From assembly GCA_918807975.1 (NCBI GenBank), contig OU964925.1, positions 31,965,608 through 32,029,607 on the forward strand: a stretch of DNA of 64,000 nt, read 5' to 3'. The notes below the pieces were generated by a model. That model made no database searches, had not been told where the DNA came from, and was given only the letters and a program-made list of their open reading frames with translations. This stretch comes from Aplidium turbinatum (lineage: Eukaryota; Chordata; Ascidiacea; Aplousobranchia; Polyclinidae). Position numbers and translations under genes: made by a program. Numbering within the stretch: position 1 is the stretch's first letter; each line of letters begins with the position of its first letter. This document shows, one piece after another, positions 22,101-30,108 of this stretch.

Positions 22101-23658
22101 TATTTTTATTAATGCTACATTTGGTCATTCACATTGATGGCTACCCACCGGCGCCGAGTCCCGGGCGGGCGGGACGCGCCCGCCGGACATTTCAAGAATT
22201 AAAAAAAAAAATTTAATGCAATTTTAAGTTCCAAAATTTCTGTAACCATCTGCCACCTTCTAATACTAGCCTACTTATTATACCTTATTCGCAGGGTTTT
22301 TTCGCCATATGATAGGCCTACTAATTAAGCGATTAGTTTTCGTCAATTATTGCCATTGTTACATTCATGCAACGTTAAACAACGTTGATTCGCCGTTACA
22401 CAAGCAAAAGTGTCCGGCCGCGCCGTTTGTCTCCACTCTGCCCAGTGCTATAAATCTAGTAAATTGCGCAAACCTGCGAGGAACTTCATTCGCGGCAAAA
22501 GTCTGACCGCAATTTCCAGTGCTTTTACATCGTTTTAACATCGCCAGATGTTAAATTGGTTTAAAAACTGTAGCATTGTTCCTCAAAGGAGTAATTTTCT
22601 CTCAAACGACGTTATCAATTAACTCTGCTGCCAAAATGCTCTATTTTGTCGTCTCCAATCATCACAGTTGCGTCTGTTACGTCACTGATATTAAACTGTG
22701 CACACCTGTTGGTTTGGCGGGATGAAACCGTTGGTTGTCATTAGTTGCAATTCAGCTCCTTCGTTATATAACTGTTCTGATTGTAGATTCAATGTAGGCT
22801 AAGCTCGGTTCAATAGCGCAGTTTATCGCTAGATGGCTTCTCGGGAGCTGAATTGTCGTAAAATCACTTCTGCGTTGCATTACAGCATCTTGTTTCTCAT
22901 CTGTGCGCCCGCTAGGAGCGACTTATAGTATGAACCCACCGATGTATTGTGTGTGTGTGATCGTGTTGTATCAACAATAGCAATGTAATTATGGAACTAG
23001 TACCGGTACAGTATTGCAGTTTTCGTCCCGCAACCCGCACATACCAATCACAAAAAATATGCGGAACTGAATTACCAGGACCAGACGTTGTTGCGTACCA
23101 ATTATATTTATTATATACTTGTTTCCAAATCATGTTAGAGGAGACATAAACTTAAATGTAAAACTAGGCTAGCCCAACAACCTAGCAAAATCGCCCTTTT
23201 GAAAAACGCACAAAATAACCTTTATGAGTTGACAGTATGTGTTCGCCAGCCCAGCTATTTTGAAAACTCGGCGCCTATGTGGCTACCCCTCCTCTCTTCG
23301 AGGATGATGATCTTTGCAATAAAAGACGCCTAGGTGCGAGTGTTGATTAGCATGGACTTGATGGCACACACTCAACAGGCACACTTGACAGGGCCACCAG
23401 CTTCCTGCCAGTACAGCTCTAAAGGTCACTGAACTCATTTACATTAACTCTTACAGAAAGTGAATGGTAATAACTAATAACCATAATTGTGTTTACTTGC
23501 ATCCCAGCATTTTGTTGTGTTGCTTCTGCAGTCCCTAGTTCAGCTTTCAGTTGAGCAATATGAAGTTTCATTTCTTCACTCATCTGTTGTAAGCGGCCGG
23601 CATCCCGATTCTTCGGAGAGCTGTCATTGTTTTTTTCCATTTTACCGTCCGCATTCAA
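1069..23658 (-). CDS. RIMBP: RIM-binding protein (RIM-BP; TSPOAP1/RIMBP2 family), partial gene, 18 exons
   Basis: RIM-BPs are cytosolic scaffolds of the presynaptic active zone that use SH3 domains to link RIM and voltage-gated calcium channels. Eighteen exons on the minus strand join in phase without a stop and give 1,048 residues. In order they hold a coiled-coil segment (about 1-86), a Ser/Lys/Arg-rich segment (about 87-330), a long discontinuous coiled coil (about 335-745), a Ser/Arg linker, an SH3 domain (about 845-908, with [27 protein letters not shown] and [12 protein letters not shown]), and the start of the first fibronectin III domain (PYPYKL, then GWLPPG). The long coiled-coil amino half resembles TSPOAP1/RIMBP1 more than the shorter vertebrate RIMBP2. 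The initiator exon is not identified and lies upstream of 23,658. The FN3-2, FN3-3 and carboxy SH3 exons must lie to the left of position 1. Intron 8 carries the nested transposons at 5.6-10.4 kb. Confidence 0.9.
1586..1752 (-). CDS. RIMBP: RIM-BP exon e17, entry to FN3-1
   Basis: This 167-bp exon runs from phase 2 to phase 1, with acceptor CATGCAG and donor GTAAGT. After a Ser-rich segment ([20 protein letters not shown]) it ends [20 protein letters not shown], matching the first beta strands of RIM-BP FN3-1. Confidence 0.92.
2092..2263 (-). CDS. RIMBP: RIM-BP exon e16, end of SH3-I
   Basis: This 172-bp exon runs from phase 1 to phase 2, with acceptor CTGTTCAG and donor GTATCC. It completes the SH3 fold with [18 protein letters not shown], including the conserved G.VPSN.I motif. 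It continues with a Pro/Asn-rich tail ([14 protein letters not shown]). Confidence 0.94.
2554..2796 (-). CDS. RIMBP: RIM-BP exon e15, acidic stretch and most of SH3-I
   Basis: This exon spans 81 codons, phase 1 to 1, with acceptor GCTCCACAG and donor GTACCA. An acidic run ([20 protein letters not shown]) leads into SH3 strands [35 protein letters not shown] and [10 protein letters not shown]. The ALYDY-like motif and the family signature [11 protein letters not shown] make this the most diagnostic exon for RIM-BP. Confidence 0.95.
3205..3396 (-). CDS. RIMBP: RIM-BP exon e14, Ser/Arg linker before SH3
   Basis: This exon spans 64 codons, phase 1 to 1, with acceptor CTTCCAG and donor GTAACG. 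The frame set by its neighbours reads [20 protein letters not shown] and then [21 protein letters not shown] second, longer open frame exists here, but it does not match the splice phases and is rejected. Confidence 0.82.
3483..3630 (-). CDS. RIMBP: RIM-BP exon e13, end of coiled coil
   Basis: This 148-bp exon runs from phase 0 to phase 1, with acceptor TGTTTCAG and donor GTCAGT. It starts [20 protein letters not shown], which resembles the conserved RIM-BP segment just before the first SH3 region, and ends [18 protein letters not shown]. Confidence 0.87.
4045..4159 (-). CDS. RIMBP: RIM-BP exon e12, coiled coil
   Basis: This 115-bp exon runs from phase 2 to phase 0, with acceptor CATCCAG and donor GTGAGA. 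It encodes [20 protein letters not shown] and then [18 protein letters not shown]. Confidence 0.85.
4450..4571 (-). CDS. RIMBP: RIM-BP exon e11, coiled coil
   Basis: This 122-bp exon runs from phase 0 to phase 2, after acceptor TCTCTGCAG. It encodes [20 protein letters not shown] and ends with [12 protein letters not shown]. The donor GTTAGTA is weak, but it is the only one whose phase fits the next exon. Confidence 0.82.
4715..4795 (-). CDS. RIMBP: RIM-BP exon e10, coiled coil
   Basis: This exon has 27 codons, phase 0 to 0, between acceptor CGTCACAG and donor GTATCC. It reads [20 protein letters not shown] and then LKHIHTQ. It contains one of the TGACGTCA octamers (4753-4760) as coding sequence. 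Confidence 0.82.
5216..5443 (-). CDS. RIMBP: RIM-BP exon e9, coiled coil
   Basis: This exon has 76 codons, phase 0 to 0, with acceptor ATCCTTCAG and donor GTGAGT. It contains [20 protein letters not shown] and [20 protein letters not shown], strong heptad repeats. It is the first exon downstream of the transposon-filled intron. Confidence 0.88.
5750..6176. repeat. Repeat unit, undisturbed copy of a unit broken at 6,840-9,135
   Basis: This stretch runs parallel to 6,840-6,952 plus 8,796-9,135, sharing TGATACATAAAACAAT, AGCGATCGGCAGCAGGA and CTACGTAGACGGAGCGTG. The second copy is split by the CACTA-like element at 6,953-8,795, so this copy shows the sequence before that insertion. It contains the long hairpin at 5,889-5,970. 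Confidence 0.7.
5889..5970. repeat. Long palindromic hairpin repeat, copy 1
   Basis: The core ACGTCTGCAGACGT is flanked by ACATTGATTTA and TGAATCAATGT arms that extend outwards to CAAAATCTGTCATTTTT and AAAAATGACTGATTTTG, giving a near-perfect inverted repeat of about 80 bases. The same hairpin recurs at 8,833-8,918 and 26,841-26,921, with broken forms at 34,325-34,710. Confidence 0.75.
6619..6802. mobile_element. 184-bp hAT MITE
   Basis: Termini CAGGGCCGTAGCCAG and CTGGCTACGGGCCTG are inverted repeats. The flanks CGTGGGGG (6611-6618) and CGTGGGTG (6803-6810) form an 8-bp target duplication with one mismatch. The body is G-rich on one side and C-rich on the other. Confidence 0.85.
6953..8795. 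mobile_element. CACTA-like element built as a giant palindrome
   Basis: The ends are CACTGGCCGACA and TGTCGGCTAGTG, with a TAA duplication (6950-6952 and 8796-8798). The 3-bp duplication and CACTR termini fit the EnSpm/CACTA superfamily. Arms of about 570 bp (about 6,953-7,525 and 8,215-8,795) are near-identical inverted copies; for example, the 7,066-7,260 segment recurs inverted at 8,480-8,672. The loop (7,530-8,210) has no recognised gene, so the element is non-autonomous. Confidence 0.82.
8833..8918. repeat. Long palindromic hairpin repeat, copy 2
   Basis: Same hairpin as 5,889-5,970, within the disrupted copy of the host unit. The core TGTCTGCAGACGT carries one change that weakens the dyad by one pair. 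Confidence 0.7.
10435..12344. other. RIM-BP intron sequence, nothing recognised
   Basis: Apart from two TGACGTCA octamers (11094 and 11614) I see no coding exon with supported splice phases and no clear transposon ends. It is part of intron 8. Confidence 0.5.
12345..12443 (-). CDS. RIMBP: RIM-BP exon e8, coiled coil
   Basis: This exon has 33 codons, phase 0 to 0, with acceptor CTCTTTCAG and donor GTGAGT. It encodes [20 protein letters not shown] followed by [13 protein letters not shown]. The next intron is the 6.9-kb one filled with nested transposons. Confidence 0.85.
12903..13097 (-). CDS. RIMBP: RIM-BP exon e7, coiled coil
   Basis: This exon has 65 codons, phase 0 to 0, ending at donor GTGCGT. 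It starts [20 protein letters not shown] and ends [19 protein letters not shown]. The acceptor is taken as GTCGAGCAG. A neighbouring AG three bases upstream would add one in-frame Gln codon. Confidence 0.85.
13479..13604 (-). CDS. RIMBP: RIM-BP exon e6, coiled coil
   Basis: This exon has 42 codons, phase 0 to 0, with acceptor CGCTTCAG and donor GTAAGT. It reads [20 protein letters not shown] and then [22 protein letters not shown]. The last part closely follows the coiled-coil consensus of RIM-BP amino regions. Confidence 0.88.
13605..15884. other. RIM-BP intron sequence, nothing recognised
   Basis: This 2.3-kb intron lies between e5 and e6. A weak inverted pair near 14,345-14,395 (TTACATCGCTTCAACATC / GAAGTGATGTAAAAAA) may be a decayed copy of the dispersed hairpin. 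Short open frames here lack splice or homology support. Confidence 0.45.
15885..16009 (-). CDS. RIMBP: RIM-BP exon e5, coiled coil
   Basis: This 125-bp exon runs from phase 1 to phase 0, between acceptor TACACAG and donor GTGAGT. It encodes [20 protein letters not shown] and then [22 protein letters not shown], a clear heptad pattern that opens the main coiled coil. Confidence 0.85.
16555..16715 (-). CDS. RIMBP: RIM-BP exon e4, Ser/Thr-rich linker
   Basis: This 161-bp exon starts in phase 2 (one base completes a Ser codon from e3) and ends in phase 1 at donor GTGAGT. It reads [20 protein letters not shown] and then [21 protein letters not shown]. It has no recognised domain and is basic and Ser-rich like e3. 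Confidence 0.7.
16784..17529. mobile_element. MITE-like element with iterated subterminal motifs
   Basis: The ends TAGCGACTGTCA are perfect inverted repeats. Within 130 bp of each end the motif AGCGACTGT, or a variant such as ACAGCGATT, recurs: at least six times on the left (16,784-16,915) and at least six times inverted on the right (17,399-17,529). A 30-bp direct repeat (17,043 and 17,184) lies in the middle. No transposase and no clear target duplication are seen. It lies in the intron between e3 and e4. Confidence 0.65.
17649..18229 (-). CDS. RIMBP: RIM-BP exon e3, long Ser/Lys/Arg-rich region
   Basis: This is the largest exon (581 bp, about 194 codons), starting in phase 0 after acceptor CTCTACAG and ending in phase 2 at donor GTGCCT. 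It is low in predicted structure. It begins [20 protein letters not shown], has a run [19 protein letters not shown], and ends with a basic Ser-rich stretch ([19 protein letters not shown]). I see no known domain; it could be a lineage-specific disordered linker carrying phosphorylation sites. Its phase fits both neighbours. Confidence 0.75.
18230..20619. other. RIM-BP intron sequence, nothing recognised
   Basis: This intron between e2 and e3 shows no exon of consistent phase and no sharp transposon ends. A short dyad TACAATTGTACATTGTACAA occurs near 19,551. Confidence 0.4.
20620..20732 (-). repeat. tRNA-like fragment, possible SINE head
   Basis: On the minus strand the sequence starts GCCTCTATAGCTCAGTTGGA with a closing GAGGC. 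It has an A-box-like TAGCTCAGTTGGATTAGAG, an anticodon-arm-like stem CTTTGTGAACAAAG, and a degenerate B-box (TGGTTTCATTG). It does not fold as a full tRNA, so a SINE or pseudo-tRNA is more likely than a functional gene. It lies immediately next to exon e2. Confidence 0.35.
20755..20850 (-). CDS. RIMBP: RIM-BP exon e2, charged coiled coil
   Basis: This exon has 32 codons, phase 0 to 0, and reads [20 protein letters not shown] followed by [12 protein letters not shown]. Acceptor TTATCAG and donor GTAGTC flank it. It is highly charged and helical, continuing the coiled coil of e1 and joining e3 without a stop. Confidence 0.65.
21378..21579. repeat. Small element with repeated GATTCGGTGAGTCC motif, copy 1
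   Basis: Left arm GTGAGTCCGATTCGGTGAG is repeated and then mirrored at 21,535-21,563 (GGACTCACCGAATCGGACTC). GGGTAGACT lies on both sides and may be a target duplication. The right end GGCCATTCCG is shared with the repeat at 62,286-63,023. Confidence 0.5.
21580..23496. other. RIM-BP intron sequence, little recognised
   Basis: A GC-rich palindromic patch (CCCGGGCGGGCGGGACGCGC) lies near 22,160. A degraded hairpin relative is seen near 22,525-22,560 (TTTTACATCGTTTTAACATC / GATGTTAAATTGG). There is no exon with supported phase. Confidence 0.4.
23497..23658 (-). CDS. RIMBP: RIM-BP exon e1 (first recognised), coiled coil
   Basis: This exon has 54 codons, phase 0 to 0, between an acceptor (TTTGTATAG) and a donor (GTAAAC). 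It reads [18 protein letters not shown] and then a heptad-like stretch [20 protein letters not shown]. The first codon is TTG, so this is not the initiator exon unless the internal Met (MEKNN) is used. It joins e2 in frame. Confidence 0.65.
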
Positions 23659-24445
23659 CTATACAAACTAAATTGTCTTTTCACATTCATGACATTGAAG
23701 TTGATTACATTCATATACACACCAACACATTCAACAGATAAGTTTCTTTAAAAATGCTTCTAAACACAAACATAAAATTAATAAACATGCCTGTCACGAT
23801 TGCTTTTAAGCAATGAGTGTAAATACAATGGGACAACAATAGTATTAGCATGGAAATGTAACCATTGAACAGTTCAATCAGTTGACTTAGAAATAGGTCA
23901 CTTTCCACATGTGATGTTAAAATAAGAAGTAACAAGGGCAACCAGTAAATGACAATGTGATGTGCTTACATATCGTCGTAACCATTAAGCTCCTTTCTCT
24001 TGTCGAGAGTTGGGGGCAATGCAGGGTCAAGCTTCTTTGTTGCATTTCCTAATGCAGTTTTCTAATCAAGTCCTGAACAGTCTTTAATATAATAAGTCCA
24101 AATTCTTGGTGGTCGGCTACTATTTCGTTTTCTATTCATTTTTCTTGTTTTGTAATTTTGTATAAAAGTTTGTACTTTTTTGTAATAGTTGTCGTTGAAT
24201 AGGTATTTTATTATGTAGCACAAACAATATTTATTGCTCGTCATTTCCAAATGACAAATCGAACAAAACTTGTGTTGTGTAACCTTTGTTGCAGAAAAAT
24301 TATAAATGTTGAGAACGACAGTTGACAAGCGCAATCTATTGACATCTTTGATTAAACATCAGTTAAACTTATCCAGTTGACGTTTATGAAACTTGTATTT
24401 TTTTGTGGTTGCTATGATAAGTATAATAAGCTATACTGCATCGCA

Positions 24446-24864
24446 GGTACCATATTTATCCGTCTATAAGTCGCAAAATTTTGCACCAAATCTTGACCAA
24501 AAAAGTTGGGGTGCGACTTATACACGATGGTGCGACTTATACACAAGGTTCTGAACTTCTGACAAACGAATGCTACAGATCGTGCATTAGCTCTGCTATT
24601 AAGCGTTTGTATTTTGCGTGCGAGGATTGCGAGCATCGCATTAACATGCTCACTGCACAGCATGCATGTGAATTTTAATGCAAACATCTCGCATGTGCGG
24701 CGTGCGCATATTTGGCATCAGTGAAGATGAAAACGAGTTTGAAGGCTTTTAAAATTTTGATAGTTGTTTTTAAATAAAATTTGCTAAAAAACAATTTTGT
24801 ACCAATATTTGAGCCAAATTTTGGGGCGGGACATATACACAAATGCGACTTATACAGTACCGGT
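24446..24864. mobile_element. MITE with ATAAGTCGCA ends
   Basis: Left GGTACCATATTTATCCGTCT then ATAAGTCGCA is mirrored at the right by TGCGACTTATACAGTACCGG. Further TGCGACTTATACAC motifs lie inside. Similar ends mark a widespread animal MITE type that I would place near hAT, but no target duplication is visible. Confidence 0.5.
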
Positions 24865-25497
24865 AGTCTTAATTAATCACTTTTTTACTAGTTTCTAGGC
24901 TAAATTTTTTTTAAACACTTTTTGTGTGCTCATACCCCATAAGATTTTGTAAAATTTTCTTACACCCCTTGTCCATGTACATGTTATTTAACATAATCAA
25001 AAACCAAGTCATCCTAATAATGGCAAGAAAGCTAAATTATTACGCCACAGAAACTTTTTGGTGCATTATGTGAAATACTGTAGATATGAAAAAGTATTTG
25101 TATTATGAAGTTTAGAACATTTGTAAAATTAATTATTAGTCACAATGAATGAGGATTTGTGGGCAATTTGTTTCTTAACAAATATTCCAAAATAGCCTTG
25201 AGCCTGATGCTGTTTCTTGTATCAGCTACTGTGGTGCTTTGTACCCGTGGTTGAGAACCTTTGTTCCAGGCTTAGTTTTGTTTGAATTCAAAGCTTTTCT
25301 CCTTTCTTTCAAGACAGCACATCTGCAGCTGTTTAGATCGATAATGCCCATTCATATTGATCGATGATGAAACTATATTGTTTTCGTAGCACAAACTACT
25401 GTAGCCTACTTACTGTACACACTTTTTACTTCAAAATTACTATGAACAATTTATTAATACTTGCGGATAGTTTCTACAATCATGACAATCAATCAAT

Positions 25498-25703
25498 AAA
25501 TCTACTTCTGGAAACGCGGTCGTCCAAGAAGAACGTGGAAACAACAAGTGAAGGATGAATTTAAAAAAGTCGGACTGAAGGAGGAAGATGCAAGGGACAG
25601 GGTGAAATGGAGAAAAGGGATTAAAACAATTGCTGCGCGGAAACAATCGGCCACCCCCACTAGTGGGGAACAAACCGACGATGGATTATGATGATGATGA
25701 CAT
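25498..25703 (+). mobile_element. LINE 3' tail (RTE-like)
   Basis: One frame reads RGRPRRTWKQQVKDEFKKVG then EDARDRVKWRKGIKTIAARK and a stop. This is the typical carboxy end of RTE/CR1-type reverse transcriptases (RP..W...VK.D...G......A.DR..WR). It is followed by a (GAT)n tail at 25,687-25,702. Only the 3' end is present. Confidence 0.75.
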
Positions 25704-25749
25704 GTTAAAAGTTTGAGTGGATACTTTTTTTGCATGGTACCGTAATCAG

Positions 25750-25980
25750 ATTCAACCTAATTTGTACCCAGAAAAAATTAAAAGCCAAAATAGCACACGG
25801 ATCGGAGTTTCCGCTTAACCCTAACCTAACTTCAAAATGTTTACAGAAGCTCCGATTACCGACTTCGGCTTTGTTGCGATCAACGACTTCGGCTTTGTGC
25901 TATTTTTTCTCTCGATCTTTTCAGGGTATCGTACAATCTGAGGGTACAAATTGTTCAGGGTACGAATTAGGTTGCACCCC
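25750..25980. mobile_element. MITE with GGTGCAACCTAATT ends, copy 1
   Basis: TTCAACCTAATTTGTACCC on the left mirrors GGGTACGAATTAGGTTGCACC on the right. The inside carries the GAAGCTCCGATTACCGACTTCGG modules that recur at 27,646-28,490. Confidence 0.6.
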
Positions 25981-26840
25981 TGTAATCCATGCATGAATAT
26001 ACAGATTTTTTTCAAAGACCTCTGAATATCGTGTTTGTTAATTTAAAACAGTAACCCTTTTTTATACAAGACATTTTCATACTCTTAAGCCTGGAATAAT
26101 TTAGTGGTACAGTATTGTTGTGTGTACAGACAAAATCGGTTAATAGTATACTGCTTAAACGTATCAATCGCTTATTTGAATCAAAACCTGAAATCCCAAA
26201 CCAAATCCAACCTAAAGTTAAGTAAAAACATCGGTTAAGCGTATACCGCTTAAAAGAATAAGTCGGATAAAAGTATCAGGATTTGCTTCTAGTTTGCATA
26301 CTTCATTCATTTAATCGTATAATTGTACCCGTTAGCGAAAAGAGAATGTCTCTTTTTTGCTTCGCATAAGTGTCTGCAATGTTCAAAGGCGAAATGAAGC
26401 AAAGGTCAGACAGACAGATGTATGCGATCAAAACAAAGACAAGTGTCTGTAATCCCAGGCCATAATCTTATGTGCTAGACATCGCACTACAAAGAACCAA
26501 TTTTCGCACAGCTGGGCTTCAATTAAATCAGTTGAAGAATATTGCAAATTAATTATTTTACCAAACAGCGCAAAAGACTTCAAAAAAAAACCTTTGTGAT
26601 TTCAAAACAAACAATGAGTGTGAGCCGTGTTTTTCTACCATACCACTATTTTCGTAGGCCACGTTCCATACTCAAAACTACACAGCTGGCACGGAGCTAA
26701 AAATAGCACGCTTAAATCAAAAACTTCAACGTCAAAGTTCGCGTTGTGACGTCACAAAGATCGGTGAGATTAAAAGAATTGCCGCAGTCCGATTGCCGCA
26801 GTTTGCAAAAAAATGCTTTGATCGTACGTGCTCTCTCAGT

Positions 26841-26921
26841 CAGCAAAGCTGGTCTTTTTTACATTGTTTCAACGTCTGCAGACGATAAATCAATGTAAAA
26901 AGGACCAGTTTTGCTGGCTGG
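26841..26921. repeat. Long palindromic hairpin repeat, copy 3 with altered arms
   Basis: The core ACGTCTGCAGACG is kept. The outer arms read AGCAAAGCTGGTCTTTTTTA and TAAAAAGGACCAGTTTTGCT, so both sides differ from copy 1 (TCTGTCATTTTT / AAAAATGACTGA) yet still pair with each other. Confidence 0.75.
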
Positions 26922-27559
26922 AACATACAGCATAGTGTTATGTAACACAGAACTAGTAAACTCGTTAAACTTTAACAGGAATTGTAAACAGTTGTAGGAA
27001 GCATCAGTTGTAATGTGCGTTGCAGCCTAGTCAGCACAGACATCTTCTCAACAATTACGCCCATTCATGATAAACCTTTTTTTTTTAGTAAATTGGTTAA
27101 ACGAATCAATCGTATAATCGTATCAAAACGTCTGGCAAATAGGTGACTCGATTATCCGATTTCATCTGTATTAAAATTACACTAGCGCATTTTGTGATTG
27201 ATGTTTTGATACCAAACTGCGTGCATAACTCTATCCAATTCGATTAATAAAACAATTCATACAAAATGCAATGACAGCAACAACACACGAACCCTGATAA
27301 AATGCACTTCTTGTTGAGATATTATATCATATATTTTCATGTTGCTTAAAAGTCAGGATGCAATTTCTTTATATTAAATATAAAAAACGAAGTTTATATG
27401 AAAACGTCATTTCAAAACCAAGAAACACTGCGGCAAGTCCTGCAGTTGGCGTGAAAAGATAAATTCGCCGTACACAGGTGGTGACAACATTAATGGTAAA
27501 TAAACTGTCAAATTATTTTTAGTTGCAAAATATTTGCAAGTTTGTGAAGTGGACGCAAA

Positions 27560-28550
27560 GGGTGCAACCTACGGTAATTCGTACCATGAACAATTTGTAC
27601 CGTCAGTTTGTACCTTCAAAAGATCGAGAGAAAAAATTAAAAAAAGCCGAAGTCGCTGATCGCAGTTTCGGCAAACATTTTAAAAGGGTTAGGGTATCGG
27701 AGTATCGGTATCCGCAAACAAACAAACTGAAAAGACCGAAAAAAAAAATTTCAACATCGCTGATTGTAGTTTCTGTTTTTCCGCAAACATTTTTAAATTT
27801 TCGGTAATAATAATAAATATTTGATGTTGAAGCACCGAAGGTTCTAAGAGTTTGCCGAAGTCGCTGATCGCAGTTTCCGCAAACATTTTAAAAGGATTAG
27901 GGTTAAGGTGTTTCCGCAAACAAACTGAAAAGATTGAGAGAAAAAAAATAGAACATCGCTGAAAAAATAGAACAAAACCGAAGTCGCTGATCGCAGTTTC
28001 CGCTTTTCCGCAAACGTTTTTAAATTTCCGGTAATAATCCTAAGTTTGCCGAAGTTACTGATCACAGTTTCCGCAAAACATTTTAAATAGGTTAATTAGG
28101 CATCCGGACACAAATACGTACCTGGACCCTATGTAATTGTTTGTTTTGCTTAAATATATACCGTACGGTATTTTGGCAGTCGCTGTACTGTAGGATAGGG
28201 GTGCAAACTAGTTTGTACCTTGAACCATTCATACAGTCAGTTCGTACCCTGAAAAGATCGAGAAAAAAAATTAAAAAAAGCCGAAGTCGCTGATCGGAGT
28301 TTCCCCAAACAATTTGAAACAAACTTGAGGGTTAGGGTTAGCGGAAACTGTGGTTAGCAAAAACTGCGGAAAAATGTTTGCAAAAACTGCGATCAGCGGA
28401 CTTCGGTTTTGAGCTATTTTTTCTCTTGATCTTTTCAGGGGGGAAATTTTAAAATGATTGCGGAAACTGCGATCAGCGATTTCGGCTTTTTTTAATTTTT
28501 TTCTCGATTATTTCAAGGTACGAATTGACGGTCCGAACTAGGTTGCATCC
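27560..28550. repeat. Array of related MITE copies and modules
   Basis: The left end GGGTGCAACCTACGGTAATT at 27,560 and a second left end at 28,198 match copy 1 at 25,750. A right end lies at 28,513-28,550 (GGTACGAATTGACGG to GGTTGCATCC). Between them the module CCGAAGTCGCTGATCGCAGT, with TTCCGCAAACATTTTAAA, recurs at about 27,644, 27,855, 27,977, 28,040, 28,281 and inverted at 28,380-28,490. The long open frames here are repeat by-products. Confidence 0.6.
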
Positions 28551-28737
28551 GTACGGTAGTAGCCTAAATGTCGACACCAAAATTTGAAAGCTGCAGCAAT
28601 GGTTTTCGGGTTATAGGGTAGACTGCCAGTTGCCAAGATGCCGTATGATAAACATTTTTATAATTAGATGGTCCAACTTAAATCAAATTTATTTTACAAT
28701 TTTTGTTTTATGAACGTTAATCGTGTGACTACCAGGT

Positions 28738-28875
28738 TCAAAGTTTGCTCTATCGGAAAACTTCACTCTGTCAATGTCGGTAATAGGCCCTGCGTCAAGA
28801 GCCTCTAAAAGTATGCGAAACTACCAGGAATAACCAATCAAGGCTTTGTCGTCCGAGGATAAAGATTCAAAATTT
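28738..28875 (+). mobile_element. SINE body fragment (tRNA-derived family)
   Basis: It matches the 3' half of the SINE copies at 40,342 and 56,884: AACTTCACTCTGTCAATGTC, GTATGCGAAACTACCAGGAA and the end TCCGAGGATAAAGATTC. The tRNA-like head is missing. Confidence 0.7.
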
Positions 28876-29039
28876 CAAATCAACCAAACCAAAGTTAAAT
28901 TCATAACAAGCAAGGTTGCCAGATTTTTTTGAAATTTCAAGCCTAATTGCAATCATTAATAGCGCCATCTCTTCATGATAAAAATAGTAAAAAAAGAAAT
29001 ATTTGCTGATTTGCATTCACAATAACATACAAGTTGGTT

Positions 29040-29102
29040 AAGTACTTGACTTCACAAACGAAGAATCTGCAAGATCAAGCGGCGCTGGTTCGACTCTAGA
29101 GG
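29040..29102 (+). mobile_element. SINE head fragment
   Basis: It carries AGATCAAGCGGCGCTGGTTCGACTC, the B-box and following bases of the same SINE family, cut off both before and after. Confidence 0.6.
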
Positions 29103-29517
29103 TAGCAATCAATCAATCATTTTATTTTTCGTCATTAACGCGTCCAGGACGAAAAAGATACTCACTACAAAAATACCAGCACGTTAATGAACGGGAAAAG
29201 GTGGCAAAACCTTGAAAGGTTTAAAACGTGCCTGAATGAAAAATTATGTAGTAGGTGTAGCGCCAGAGAGCTCTGTCGTCTCTGACGTCACACGTACACG
29301 TCACTAGAATCTTCCAGAAGACTCCGCCTTGAGCGCATAACTGCACGTCTCGGGAATTCAATTCAGCAATCGGGAATTCAACTTCTGTAATCAACGTCAC
29401 TATGCCGAATTCCTACCTTGGTTCATCGTTATGTAGAATTGCAGTCGTGTTGCGTTGTGTGATCATATGTAAAACTCGCAATCTCACACTAGTAGCCTAC
29501 CTTCTTAAAGAAGTTAA

Positions 29518-30108
29518 CCCTTTGAAGGTTGGGGGGGGGGCTGTCAATTCAACTTTTTTGTATCAACAGTTGTATCTGTAAAACCACTGAGGCTGCGACT
29601 ATGAGATTTCTTGACTTTTCCTAACTTTTATTCACCTCTATTGAGCTGAAATTTTGAGCGAATAAAGGTTATAAATTGAGAGATATAAGGCATTTCTCAG
29701 CACATCCTCTGAAATATTTCATATTCTATTGTTCAAAATTTTCCCACCAGCTGGATGAAAGCAATTAATTTGGCCCATGTCTCGTTAATCAAATGATTTA
29801 AATTGAGATTATGTAAAAAAAAATTTAATCACAACATTGCAATGCATGTTTTTCATTACTCTATCAAAAAATACCAAATAATTCAAGTGTCATAAGTCAC
29901 ATCAACATTTCAACGTATATAAGCAGTTCTAAATTTTACATAGTTTTAATTTTCGGATATGCTCTGCGTTAATAGTTTTACAAAGTGAATCCCAAATTTT
30001 GAAACTGTGCCTTAAAAAATAACAGAGATATCACTCCTAAAGCATAAGAAGAATCGACAGCCCCCCCCCAAACTGAGCAAGACTCCAGGGAGCCCAACCG
30101 CCTAAGGG
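29518..30108. mobile_element. TTAA-flanked MITE (piggyBac- or Kolobok-like)
   Basis: The ends CCCTTTGAAGGTTGGG and CCAACCGCCTAAGGG are inverted repeats flanked by TTAA on both sides (29514-29517 and 30109-30112). A poly-G/C stretch next to CTGTC is also mirrored. There is no coding capacity. Both TTAA superfamilies remain possible. Confidence 0.75.

Noticed and set aside
23966-24061. Possible upstream RIM-BP exon reading KTALGNATKKLDPALPPTLD
   Set aside because: It looks protein-like and has an acceptor-like TTGATTAG and a donor-like GTAAGC, but it ends in phase 2 while e1 opens only in phase 0, so the two cannot be joined directly.
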